Part shown: positions 52,964 through 60,895 of the stretch, piece after piece
How positions within the stretch are numbered: the stretch's first letter is position 1
How the letters are laid out: each line of letters opens with the position of its first letter
NCBI GenBank assembly: GCA_024695465.1
Contig: JAILID010000025.1
Span: 41,481-105,480, forward strand
Length of the DNA: 64,000 nucleotides
Source: Lachnospiraceae bacterium
GTDB lineage: Bacteria > Bacillota > Clostridia > Lachnospirales > Lachnospiraceae
Direction: 5' to 3'
Made by a program: the position numbers and the translations under genes
Notes under the pieces: generated by a model
The model's input: the letters and a program-made list of their open reading frames with translations, nothing else
Told to the model about the DNA's origin: nothing
Databases searched by the model: none

Positions 52964-54028
52964 ATGCGAATTACTGAATCATTTAACGGTAAAACATTGG
53001 TTATAACCGGAGGAACAGGAAGCTTTGGGAGTACAGTTCTCAAGCATTTTTTACCCTCTGATATCGGTGAGATCCGTATCATTTCCCGTGATGAGAAGAA
53101 ACAGGACTGGATGCGGCACATGCTCCAGGCGCAGTATCCCAAGTATGCAGGGAAAGTGCAGTTCTATGTCGGTGATGTAAGAAATGTTGATTCTGTTCGA
53201 GACGTTATGTATGGAGCTGATTATGTGTTCCATGCCGCGGCGCTCAAGGAAGTTCCTTCCTGTGAGTTTTTTCCTTTGGAAGCTGTACGGACAAACATTA
53301 ACGGCACTGACAACGTGATTACCGCTGCGGTTGAGAATAGGGTGAAGCGTGTTGTATTTCTTTCTACAGATAAGGCGGCTTACCCGATTAATACCATGGG
53401 CATGACAAAGGCAGTCGCCGAGAAGGTCGTTCAGGCCAGAGCCCAGAAAGCTTTTGAGCGGGGAGGCACAGTTCTCTCGTGTACCCGTTACGGTAATGTC
53501 ATGTGCAGCCGCGGATCCGTTATTCCGCTTTTTATTGACCAGATTAAACGCGGTGCCCCGATCACTATTACGGATCCGAATATGACCCGATTCCTTATGA
53601 ATCTGGATGAGGCGGTGGACTTAGTTGCCTTTGCTTTTGAGCATGCGGAGCCGGGCGATCTTTTTATCCAGAAGGCGGATGCCAGCACGATCTCGAATCT
53701 GGCAGACGGCGTTATGAAAGTATTTGGACAGACTGAGAAGAAGATCATCGGGACCAGACACGGGGAGAAGCTCTATGAGACTCTTATGACCAGAGAAGAG
53801 AAGCTTCGCGCTGCCGATATGGGCCGCTATTATCGTATTGCGCCGGATGGAAGGTCCTTGAATTACGACAAGTTTTATGTAGAAGGTAAAGTTTTGACCG
53901 AGAGTGATGAGGCTTATACCAGCCATAATACCAATCTTCTTGATGTGGATGGCGTTGTCCGGAAGATCATGGAGACGGATTATGTGAAAGAAGAGCTGGA
54001 AGGCCGCCCGCATATTGTGGAAGCGTAA
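52964..54028 (+). CDS. capE: UDP-GlcNAc 4,6-dehydratase/5-epimerase, CapE/FnlA-like
   Basis: A 354-residue SDR enzyme starting UDP-L-FucNAc synthesis: it dehydrates UDP-GlcNAc and epimerises C5. TGGTGSFG (15-22) binds NADP. STDKAAYPINTMGMTK holds the catalytic region with MxxxK (Met145-Lys149) replacing YxxxK, a hallmark of CapE/WbjB/FnlA. The C-terminal RHGEKLYETLMTREE segment also fits. The ribosome site is GAGGAAAGAG. Base composition is richer in G+C from here on than in the legionaminic block. CapG and CapF partners follow. Confidence 0.92.
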   Translation: MRITESFNGKTLVITGGTGSFGSTVLKHFLPSDIGEIRIISRDEKKQDWMRHMLQAQYPKYAGKVQFYVGDVRNVDSVRDVMYGADYVFHAAALKEVPSCEFFPLEAVRTNINGTDNVITAAVENRVKRVVFLSTDKAAYPINTMGMTKAVAEKVVQARAQKAFERGGTVLSCTRYGNVMCSRGSVIPLFIDQIKRGAPITITDPNMTRFLMNLDEAVDLVAFAFEHAEPGDLFIQKADASTISNLADGVMKVFGQTEKKIIGTRHGEKLYETLMTREEKLRAADMGRYYRIAPDGRSLNYDKFYVEGKVLTESDEAYTSHNTNLLDVDGVVRKIMETDYVKEELEGRPHIVEA

Positions 54029-54087
54029 CGATCATTGTATAATAGCAGGTATCTGATGATTCTGATTATGAGAAAGGGAAGGATTAG

Positions 54088-55263
54088 ATGGATTATCCAA
54101 CGTGGAAAGAAAACGGCAGGATCAGGTTGATGATTATCGTTGGGACGCGTCCGGAAATTATCAGGCTTGCCTCCGTGATTAAGAAATGCCGCAAGTATTT
54201 TGATACGATTCTGGTTCATACAGGGCAGAACTACGACTATAATTTGAACGGCGTGTTTTTTAAGGATCTGGGACTTACGGATCCTGAACTCTACCTGAAC
54301 GCTGTCGGTGCGGATCTGGGAGAGACGATGGGGAACATCATCTCGGAGTCCTATAAGGCAATGGTGCTGCTGAAGCCGGATGCAGTGCTGGTACTGGGAG
54401 ATACCAATTCCTGTCTTTCGGTGATCGGGGCAAAACGTCTCCATATTCCGATCTTCCATATGGAAGCCGGAAACCGCTGCAAGGATGAGTGTCTCCCGGA
54501 GGAGACCAACCGCAGAATCGTGGATATCATTTCAGATGTCAATCTGGCTTATTCAGAGCACGCCAGACGCTATCTGGCGGAGTGCGGCCTGCCCAGGGAG
54601 CGCACATATGTGACCGGAAGTCCGATGGCGGAAGTCCTGGCATCTAATCTGGAATCCATTAAGGCATCGGATATACATACGCGTCTTGGACTGGAAAAAG
54701 GGAAATATATTCTTCTTTCTGCCCACCGCGAGGAAAATATTGATACGGAGAGGAATTTCATTTCTCTTTTTACCGCTGTCAACGAGATGGCGGAGAAGTA
54801 TAATATGCCGATCCTCTATTCCTGCCATCCCAGATCCAGAAAGCGCCTGGAAGCGTCAGGCTTCAAGCTTGATCCCCGGGTAATCCGGCATGAGCCGCTT
54901 GGCTTCCATGATTACAACTGCCTGCAGATGAATGCATTCTGTGTAGTATCCGATTCCGGCACGCTGCCGGAGGAGAGCAGTTTCTTTACTTCAATCGGGC
55001 ATTCGATTCCGGCCGTCTGTATCCGTACCTCTACCGAGCGTCCGGAAGCGCTGGACAAGGCATGCTTCATTCTTTCCGGCATAGATACGAAGGGACTGCT
55101 TCAAGCGGTCGATACGGCAGTGGAAATGGTCAGGGAAGAGAAGGATGGCGGCGCGGTTCCGGTACCTGATTACACGGACATTAATGTTTCGGATAAGGTT
55201 GTCAAGATTATTCAGAGTTATGTGGGCGTCGTAAATAAGATGGTGTGGAGAAAAGAGTCATGA
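54088..55263 (+). CDS. capG: UDP-N-acetyl-L-fucosamine-forming 2-epimerase, CapG/FnlC-like
   Basis: A 391-residue non-hydrolysing UDP-GlcNAc 2-epimerase-superfamily enzyme, last step of UDP-L-FucNAc synthesis. Markers are IIVGTRPEIIRLASVIKK, HTGQNYDYNLNGVFF, HMEAGNRCKDECLPEETNRRIVD, LSAHREEN and VSDSGTLPEESSFF. Start ATG 54088 follows GGGAAGGA. The stop overlaps the capF start (ATGA). Distinction from WecB-type ManNAc epimerases rests on the neighbours and the CKDECLPEE form of the active-site loop. Confidence 0.9.
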   Translation: MDYPTWKENGRIRLMIIVGTRPEIIRLASVIKKCRKYFDTILVHTGQNYDYNLNGVFFKDLGLTDPELYLNAVGADLGETMGNIISESYKAMVLLKPDAVLVLGDTNSCLSVIGAKRLHIPIFHMEAGNRCKDECLPEETNRRIVDIISDVNLAYSEHARRYLAECGLPRERTYVTGSPMAEVLASNLESIKASDIHTRLGLEKGKYILLSAHREENIDTERNFISLFTAVNEMAEKYNMPILYSCHPRSRKRLEASGFKLDPRVIRHEPLGFHDYNCLQMNAFCVVSDSGTLPEESSFFTSIGHSIPAVCIRTSTERPEALDKACFILSGIDTKGLLQAVDTAVEMVREEKDGGAVPVPDYTDINVSDKVVKIIQSYVGVVNKMVWRKES

Positions 55264-56495
55264 AAATTCTTGTGACCGGTGCAGCCGGATTTGTCGGAAA
55301 AAACCTTGTAGAGAACCTTAAGAATATACGGGATAATAAGAACCGGACTCGTCCGGCTGTCCGCGTAGAGGAAATCTATGAATACGATATGGAAAATACC
55401 CCGGATGACCTTGATCGATTCTGTGCGGATTGTGATTTTGTTTTCAACCTTGCGGGGGTGAATCGTCCAAAGGATCCAAAGGAATTTAAGGAGGGGAATT
55501 ATGGATTTGCCTCCACGCTTCTTAACGCGCTTAAGAGGCACGGCAATAAGTGCCCGGTGATGCTTTCCAGTTCGCTTCAGGCGACTCTGGCGGGGCGTTT
55601 CGGAACTTCAGAGTACGGTCTTTCCAAGCGGGATGGAGAAGAGCTGTTCTTTCATTACGCGGCTGAGACAGGTGCGTCCGTATATGTCTATCGCTTTCCA
55701 AATCTGGTGGGTAAGTGGGTGCGTCCAAATTACAATTCGGCCGTAGGTACCTTCTGCAATAATATTGCGAATGACCTTCCGATCACGGTGAATGATCCGG
55801 GCGTAGAGCTGGAGATGCTGTTCATCGATGACCTGCTTGAGGAGATGTATGATGCGTTGGAAGGGCATCCGCATAGAGCCGAGTACCCGAAATGCGGCGA
55901 GACGGCAGATGGTATTGAATATGACGGCCTGACTCCGAGAGCCTGTGAGAATGGCCGCTACTGTTATGCACCCGTGACCCATAAGGCTTCGTTGGGGAGG
56001 ATCGTGGAGCTTCTTCATTCTTTCCATGACCAGCCGAAGAACCTGGTCATGCCGCGGATCGCGCCCGGCTCCTTTGAGAAGAAGCTTTATTCTATGTATC
56101 TTTCGTATTTGCCGAAGGAGAAAGCTGCCTTTGACCTCAGGATGAACTGTGATGAACGCGGCAGCTTTACGGAACTCTTAAAAACGGCAGATCACGGTCA
56201 GTTTTCCGTGAATATCTCCAAACCCGGCATCACGAAAGGACAGCACTGGCACAACAGCAAGTGGGAGTTTTTCATCGTGGTTGCCGGACATGGCCTGATT
56301 CAGGAGCGCAGGATCGGAACAGATGAAGTCATTGAATTTGAAGTAAGCGGCGACAGGATACAGGCGGTCCATATGCTGCCGGGCTACACGCATAACATCA
56401 TAAACCTGTCTGAGACAGAGAACCTTGTTACGGTGATGTGGGCAAACGAGATGTTTGATCCAAAGCGTCCGGATACATTTTTTGAACCGGTATGA
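55260..56495 (+). CDS. capF: bifunctional CapF/FnlB reductase-epimerase
   Basis: A 411-residue two-domain enzyme. The N-terminal SDR domain (about 1-280; VTGAAGFVG, FNLAGVNRP, YGLSKRDGE giving YxxxK) reduces the 4-keto sugar. The C-terminal cupin (about 290-411; GITKGQHWHNSKWEFF, GYTHNIINLS) performs epimerisation with a metal bound by its histidines. This architecture is characteristic of Staphylococcus aureus CapF. ATG 55260, four-base overlapped with capG, is preferred over a GTG five codons earlier because it gives the standard MKILVTGA start. Confidence 0.92.
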   Translation: MKILVTGAAGFVGKNLVENLKNIRDNKNRTRPAVRVEEIYEYDMENTPDDLDRFCADCDFVFNLAGVNRPKDPKEFKEGNYGFASTLLNALKRHGNKCPVMLSSSLQATLAGRFGTSEYGLSKRDGEELFFHYAAETGASVYVYRFPNLVGKWVRPNYNSAVGTFCNNIANDLPITVNDPGVELEMLFIDDLLEEMYDALEGHPHRAEYPKCGETADGIEYDGLTPRACENGRYCYAPVTHKASLGRIVELLHSFHDQPKNLVMPRIAPGSFEKKLYSMYLSYLPKEKAAFDLRMNCDERGSFTELLKTADHGQFSVNISKPGITKGQHWHNSKWEFFIVVAGHGLIQERRIGTDEVIEFEVSGDRIQAVHMLPGYTHNIINLSETENLVTVMWANEMFDPKRPDTFFEPV

Positions 56496-56614
56496 CAGCA
56501 ATGAGGGCTTATGAGATCAGTTGAAAAAGTACGAAAAGAGAGGAATCTCTGATTTAATGAAAATAAGTGCAGCTATCATAAAGCATCCATGAGATAAAAA
56601 GGAAAGGGTAAGTT

Positions 56615-58114
56615 ATGAGCAATAACCAGAAGGTTATAGATAATTTTGGAGAGACAGGTGCTGTTAAAACTGTCCTGCCTTGTGTGATGATAAATTGGAA
56701 ACGTATCGTTCTGGCTGCTTTCCTCTGTGCCCTGGCAGGCGCATTTGTCGGCGGATACAAGAATAGAAACAAAAGTGAACCTGAGGAGAATGTTCAAAAT
56801 ATAGTAGAGACAAATACATACGAGGATCAACTGGAAGATGCCCGAGCTGCTCTTACGGAAAAAGAATTATTGTATGTGGAGCAGATGAAGCGGCAATATG
56901 ATTTTTATGATAAGAAATTGGATTATTGGAATTCATATTTGACTGATTCCGTATTACAAAATATGGATCCGAATGATTATGTAAAGACAGATATTCAATA
57001 TGTCATTTCATCTGACAACAGTAGTATTATTAATGCTTTTTCGAGTCTGCTGCTTTGTGAAGAAGATTATCAAAAGATTGGAAAGCTGATGGGGCTGGAT
57101 CCAAAGGATGCAGCATTTCAGGAACTGATTATAATATCGGCAACTCAAGCAGCCGATGAGGCGGCGCTGAACGGGTTGTATTCCGGTATTCTGAATATAG
57201 CATTGGCGGCTCCTGATGAAGATATGGCTTCGGGCATTCAGGGAATCGTGGAAGAACGTGTCAATAAAAAGAGTGAAAGTATTCGAAACGCCGGAACAAA
57301 TATTTCGATTGAGAAAATCGATGAAATAATAACTGCCGGTAATCCGGGATGGCTTATAAATCGACAGAGAGAACTGATGTCGGGCATGATAACGATTCAG
57401 GCTAATAGAATCGATTTTATTAATAGAATGGTTAACAGCATGAATGAAGAGCAGAAAGGCTATTGGGAACTGCTGTTATCCGGCGAACAAGTTGAAGAGC
57501 TTGTCGCTGTTGTAAATGCCGATGCCGAAACCGTAAAATCTTCAGGTGGAAGTATTATAAAATATGCCTTGGCAGGAGGATTTGGCGGACTGATAATTGT
57601 TCTGGTTTTGATATATTTCTTTTTTGATTTTTCGGGAATACTTCATACAGAAGAAGAGCTTTGCAGCTATTATAAGCTTCCCGTGCTGCAGCGTTTCAAG
57701 ATCGGCTCAAAGAAGAGCGGCGACATAATCAGAAAAACAGGCATCGAAATGCTCAGTTCCGGGCGGGCTGCCGACTCCGTTCAGTCAGGCGCTGAGTCTC
57801 TTGCCGCCGAACTTCGCAGAATTATGGAGAAAACTCCTTACAACCGCATTTTCCTTGCCTGTGACTGCGATAAAAATGACGTGCTCAGCGCGGCAGAGGA
57901 GATTGCAGGATCCTTATCGAAGGAAGGCCTTAACGTGGTATCTGGCAATCCCCATGCGGACGAAAAGGCCCGCGGTCAGATGACGGAATCGGATGCGGTG
58001 ATCCTGGCGGAGACGCTGAGCTGTTCAGGAAAGGGGAAGCTGAAAGCCCTTGTAGAAGAGTGCACTTGGAAGGACATTCCCCTTCTTGGCTATGTAACGC
58101 TGATCGATATGTGA
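56615..58114 (+). CDS. Wzz-like chain-length/export protein with degenerate C-terminal kinase-like domain
   Basis: A 499-residue protein with helices at about residues 29-46 and 310-335 enclosing a mostly helical extracytoplasmic region, the Wzz/CapA outline. The cytoplasmic C-terminus (about 340-499) resembles a tyrosine-kinase CapB/CpsD domain (AELRRIMEKTPYNRIFLACD, SLSKEGLNVVSGNP) but has no Walker A loop and no terminal tyrosine cluster. It may therefore only dock partners. The first two thirds of the gene are A+T-rich and the last third, from about 57680, is G+C-rich like the flanking chromosome. Start ATG 56615 follows AAAGGAAAGGG. Last gene of the locus. Confidence 0.72.
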   Translation: MSNNQKVIDNFGETGAVKTVLPCVMINWKRIVLAAFLCALAGAFVGGYKNRNKSEPEENVQNIVETNTYEDQLEDARAALTEKELLYVEQMKRQYDFYDKKLDYWNSYLTDSVLQNMDPNDYVKTDIQYVISSDNSSIINAFSSLLLCEEDYQKIGKLMGLDPKDAAFQELIIISATQAADEAALNGLYSGILNIALAAPDEDMASGIQGIVEERVNKKSESIRNAGTNISIEKIDEIITAGNPGWLINRQRELMSGMITIQANRIDFINRMVNSMNEEQKGYWELLLSGEQVEELVAVVNADAETVKSSGGSIIKYALAGGFGGLIIVLVLIYFFFDFSGILHTEEELCSYYKLPVLQRFKIGSKKSGDIIRKTGIEMLSSGRAADSVQSGAESLAAELRRIMEKTPYNRIFLACDCDKNDVLSAAEEIAGSLSKEGLNVVSGNPHADEKARGQMTESDAVILAETLSCSGKGKLKALVEECTWKDIPLLGYVTLIDM

Positions 58115-58151
58115 CCTTTCTTTTCAGGCTGCTGTCATTTTACTTTTTGAA

Positions 58152-58195
58152 AGCCTCCCGCATGGATTATGAACTCTGTGCCGGAGGCTTTTTTT
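58152..58195 (+). terminator. terminator of the polysaccharide locus
   Basis: Stem AGCCTCC/GGAGGCT (58152-58158 and 58183-58189) is followed by seven T, about 40 bases after the Wzz-like stop. The stretch 58196-58268 shows only GC-rich sequence without recognised features. Confidence 0.8.
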
Positions 58196-58268
58196 GATAC
58201 CGCCGGCCTTTGCGGGAGCGGAAGCGGCAGCCGCCCCGGCTGTGAGAGTGCCCCGGGAAATGAAGTGC

Positions 58269-58297
58269 TTGCTTTTTAATAGATAATACGTTATAAT
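58269..58297 (+). promoter_or_regulatory. sigma-A promoter of ribozyme-nagB-glmM
   Basis: TTGCTT (58269-58274), 17-base spacer and a perfect TATAAT (58292-58297). Transcription would begin near 58304, placing about 40 bases before the ribozyme cleavage site. Confidence 0.78.
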
Positions 58298-58339
58298 CGC
58301 AAGGAAATAAAATAAAACCTTTTTGGAGGATAGAGGTTT

Positions 58340-58522
58340 TATTAGCGCCGGGCCCATGGAGGGTGACGAGGTATGGCGGTTATCGAAAGATTCGGCGGAT
58401 GCCGCCACGGCTTATTCCCGATGAAAGCTTGATTGCGGATGCGGTCATTTCGGACGGAGCAGTGAGTCGAAAAAGGAAGAGCAAAAAACGGAATGAAAAC
58501 CGCAACAAAGGATTCCTTTCAC
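58340..58522 (+). ncRNA. glmS-type glucosamine-6-phosphate-activated self-cleaving ribozyme
   Basis: The leader matches the glmS ribozyme consensus. The cleavage-site motif A|GCGCC lies at 58344|58345. GACGAGG lies at 58365-58371. GGCGG (58375-58379) pairs with CCGCC (58402-58406) around UUAUCGA (58380-58386) and UUCGGCGGAUGCC (58391-58403), the ligand-binding pseudoknot core. The 3' domain is present: AAGGAA/UUCCUU (58473-58478 and 58513-58518) encloses a CGG/CCG hairpin and the conserved AACAAAGG (58503-58510). In known cases GlcN6P acts as cofactor for cleavage and the 3' mRNA is degraded, lowering expression. The downstream gene here is nagB, not glmS; about 130 bases separate core and start codon. 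Confidence 0.93.
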
Positions 58523-58652
58523 TGAACGGTAACATATGGATAGATGTCCGGGAAGAAAGCGCAGGGCTTCTAAAGGAGGTCAGCAGACCTTGCGTCCATC
58601 GCTCTTGCAGGACAGATCATAAATCGTTTGATAAGGAAGGGTGTAACAGACA

Positions 58653-59444
58653 ATGAGGGTTATTATTCAGGATAATTACGATAAGATGTGCAAGTGGGCG
58701 GCAGATTATATTGCCGATAAGATCAGGGCTCATAAGGAGGAACGGCCTTTCGTTCTCGGCCTTCCGACCGGAAGCTCGCCGATCGGCGTGTATAAGGAGC
58801 TGGCCCGCCAGAATCAGGCAGGGGAGCTTTCCTTCGCGAATGTCGTCACGTTTAATATGGATGAGTATCTCGGACTTCCCCATGAGCATGATCAGAGCTA
58901 CTGGTATTTTATGCATGATAATTTCTTTGATCATCTGGTGGATATGAAGGCGGAAAATATCAACATCCTTAACGGCATGACGGATGATCCGGAGAAGGAG
59001 TGCGCGGATTATGAGGCAAGGATCGCTTCCTATGGCGGGATCGATCTCTTTATGGGCGGTATCGGCGTGGATGGACATATCGCGTTCAACGAGCCCTTTA
59101 CGAGCTTATCTTCCCGGACGGGAGTCAGGAACCTGACCACGGATACCAGGATCGTGAACAGCCGTTTCTTCGGGAATGATCCGGAGGCAGTGCCGTCCCA
59201 GGCGCTTTCCGTCGGCGTCGGAACCGTTTTTGATTCGAAAGAGGTTCTCATCCTGATCAATGGGCATAATAAGGCCAGGGCGCTTGCGGCTGCGGTCGAG
59301 GGCGGCGTGAGCCAGAAGTGGACCTGTTCGGCGCTGCAGCAGCACAATGCGGCTGTCATCGCCTGCGATGAAGCGGCCTGCGGCGAGCTGACGGTGGATA
59401 CGTATAAGTACTTCCTGGATATTGAGAAGGCAGAGCGTCTTTGA
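58653..59444 (+). CDS. nagB: glucosamine-6-phosphate deaminase/isomerase
   Basis: A 263-residue NagB interconverting GlcN6P with fructose-6-phosphate plus ammonia. [14 protein letters not shown] (37-50) binds phosphate. [15 protein letters not shown] contains the catalytic Asp140, His142 and Glu147. The E. coli allosteric GlcNAc6P contacts Ser151, Arg158 and Lys160 align with Thr150, Gly157 and Arg159, so allosteric activation looks lost (by-eye alignment). The gene stands behind a glmS ribozyme and 45 bases ahead of glmM. That context suggests a biosynthetic, aminating role instead of the usual catabolic one. The ribosome site is AAGGAAGG. Confidence 0.95.
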   Translation: MRVIIQDNYDKMCKWAADYIADKIRAHKEERPFVLGLPTGSSPIGVYKELARQNQAGELSFANVVTFNMDEYLGLPHEHDQSYWYFMHDNFFDHLVDMKAENINILNGMTDDPEKECADYEARIASYGGIDLFMGGIGVDGHIAFNEPFTSLSSRTGVRNLTTDTRIVNSRFFGNDPEAVPSQALSVGVGTVFDSKEVLILINGHNKARALAAAVEGGVSQKWTCSALQQHNAAVIACDEAACGELTVDTYKYFLDIEKAERL

Positions 59445-59489
59445 TTTTCAAGGCTCTTGCTTCCGCATGAAAAGGTAAGGAGATAGAGA

Positions 59490-60836
59490 ATGGGGAAATA
59501 TTTTGGAACAGATGGCTTCCGCGGGGAAGCGAACAAGAATCTGACTTTTGAACACGCGATTCGGATCGGACGTTTTCTGGGCTGGTATTACGGAGAAAAC
59601 CAGGGAAAGAAAGCCAAGGTCGTCATCGGAAAGGATACGAGGCGGAGCTCCTATATGTTTGAGTACGCTCTTTGCACCGGGCTCATGGCGAGCGGGGCGG
59701 ACGCCTATATCATGCATGTCACGACGACGCCGAGCGTTTCTTATATCACCCGGGTGGATGATTTCGATTGCGGAATCATGATCTCGGCCTCCCACAACCC
59801 CTATTACGACAACGGCATCAAGCTGCTGAACGGGAACGGCGAGAAGATGGATGAGGAGACGATCCTGAAGATCGAGGATTATATCGACGGCAGGCTTGAG
59901 ATTCCTGTGGCAGAGAGGGACAAGATTGGCCGTACGGTGGATTACGTGGCGGGACGGAACCGTTATATCGGCTATCTCATTTCCATGAGCAAGTACAGCT
60001 TCAAGGATGTGAGAGTGGGACTGGATGTCGCGAACGGGGCGGCCTGGCAGATTGCGAAAGGCGTTTTCGATGCGCTGGGAGCCAAGGTTTATATCATGAA
60101 TGACCACCCGGACGGCTACAACATCAATACGGATTGCGGAAGCACCCATATTGAGCATCTGCAGAAGTTTGTGTTGGAAAAAGGTCTTGACGTGGGCTTT
60201 GCCTATGATGGGGATGCGGATCGCTGCCTCGCGGTGGATGACAAGGGAAATGTCATCACGGGCGACCATATCCTCTACATCTATGGTCTCTACATGAAGG
60301 AGAGGGGAAAGCTTCTTAACAATAAAGTCGTCACGACGGTTATGAGCAATTTCGGCCTCTACAAGGCGCTGGACAAGGTCGGAATCGAGTATGATAAGAC
60401 CAAAGTCGGTGACAAGTATGTCTATGAAAATATGGTCGAGACCGGCAACCGGATCGGCGGGGAGCAGTCGGGGCATATTATCTTCTCGAAGTATGAGACG
60501 ACCGGCGACGGCATCCTGACAAGCCTTAAGCTGATGGAGGTCATGCTGGCGAAGGAGAAGCCCATGAGCGAGCTGGCGGCTCCGGTTGTGTTCTATCCGC
60601 AGGTGCTGAAGAATGTCCGGGTGAAGAGCAAGCCGGAGGCCCAGAACGATCCGGACGTCCAGGACGCGGTCGCGAAGGTTGCGGAGGCTCTGGGCGATAC
60701 GGGCCGAATCCTGGTCCGCGAGTCCGGTACGGAGCCGGTGATCCGCGTTATGGTGGAAGCGGAAACGGATGAGATCTGCGAGAAGTATGTGGACGATGTG
60801 ATCCGGGTAATTGAAGAGAAAGGCCATCTGGCCTGA
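59490..60836 (+). CDS. glmM: phosphoglucosamine mutase
   Basis: A 448-residue alpha-D-phosphohexomutase converting GlcN6P to GlcN-1-P for UDP-GlcNAc synthesis. The N-terminus GKYFGTDGFRGEAN, the phospho-serine loop ISASHNPYYDNG (Ser101), the metal-binding DGDADRCLAVD and the C-terminal RESGTEPVIRVMVEAE are all intact. It starts 45 bases after nagB behind AAGGAG, so the two are probably co-transcribed under the ribozyme. Its product also feeds the PtmE-like enzyme of the polysaccharide locus. Confidence 0.97.
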   Translation: MGKYFGTDGFRGEANKNLTFEHAIRIGRFLGWYYGENQGKKAKVVIGKDTRRSSYMFEYALCTGLMASGADAYIMHVTTTPSVSYITRVDDFDCGIMISASHNPYYDNGIKLLNGNGEKMDEETILKIEDYIDGRLEIPVAERDKIGRTVDYVAGRNRYIGYLISMSKYSFKDVRVGLDVANGAAWQIAKGVFDALGAKVYIMNDHPDGYNINTDCGSTHIEHLQKFVLEKGLDVGFAYDGDADRCLAVDDKGNVITGDHILYIYGLYMKERGKLLNNKVVTTVMSNFGLYKALDKVGIEYDKTKVGDKYVYENMVETGNRIGGEQSGHIIFSKYETTGDGILTSLKLMEVMLAKEKPMSELAAPVVFYPQVLKNVRVKSKPEAQNDPDVQDAVAKVAEALGDTGRILVRESGTEPVIRVMVEAETDEICEKYVDDVIRVIEEKGHLA

Positions 60837-60848
60837 GATTGCGCTTAG

Positions 60849-60874
60849 AAGGCAGGGCTTTGGGGTCCTGCCTT
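60849..60874 (+). terminator. weak hairpin between glmM and argH
   Basis: AAGGCAGG/CCTGCCTT (60849-60856 and 60867-60874) with a 10-base loop and no real T tract. It is a possible partial terminator or processing site in the 59-base gap. Confidence 0.45.
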
Positions 60875-60895
60875 TCCAAGCAGGATGGAGGTGTC

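Noticed and set aside
58363-58656. A 97-codon frame just before nagB
   Set aside because: It begins inside the ribozyme core and its sequence is dictated by conserved RNA elements; no ribosome site or protein family fits.
59448-60827. A 459-codon minus-strand frame opposite glmM
   Set aside because: glmM is complete with all motifs; the antisense frame shows no domain and no ribosome site.
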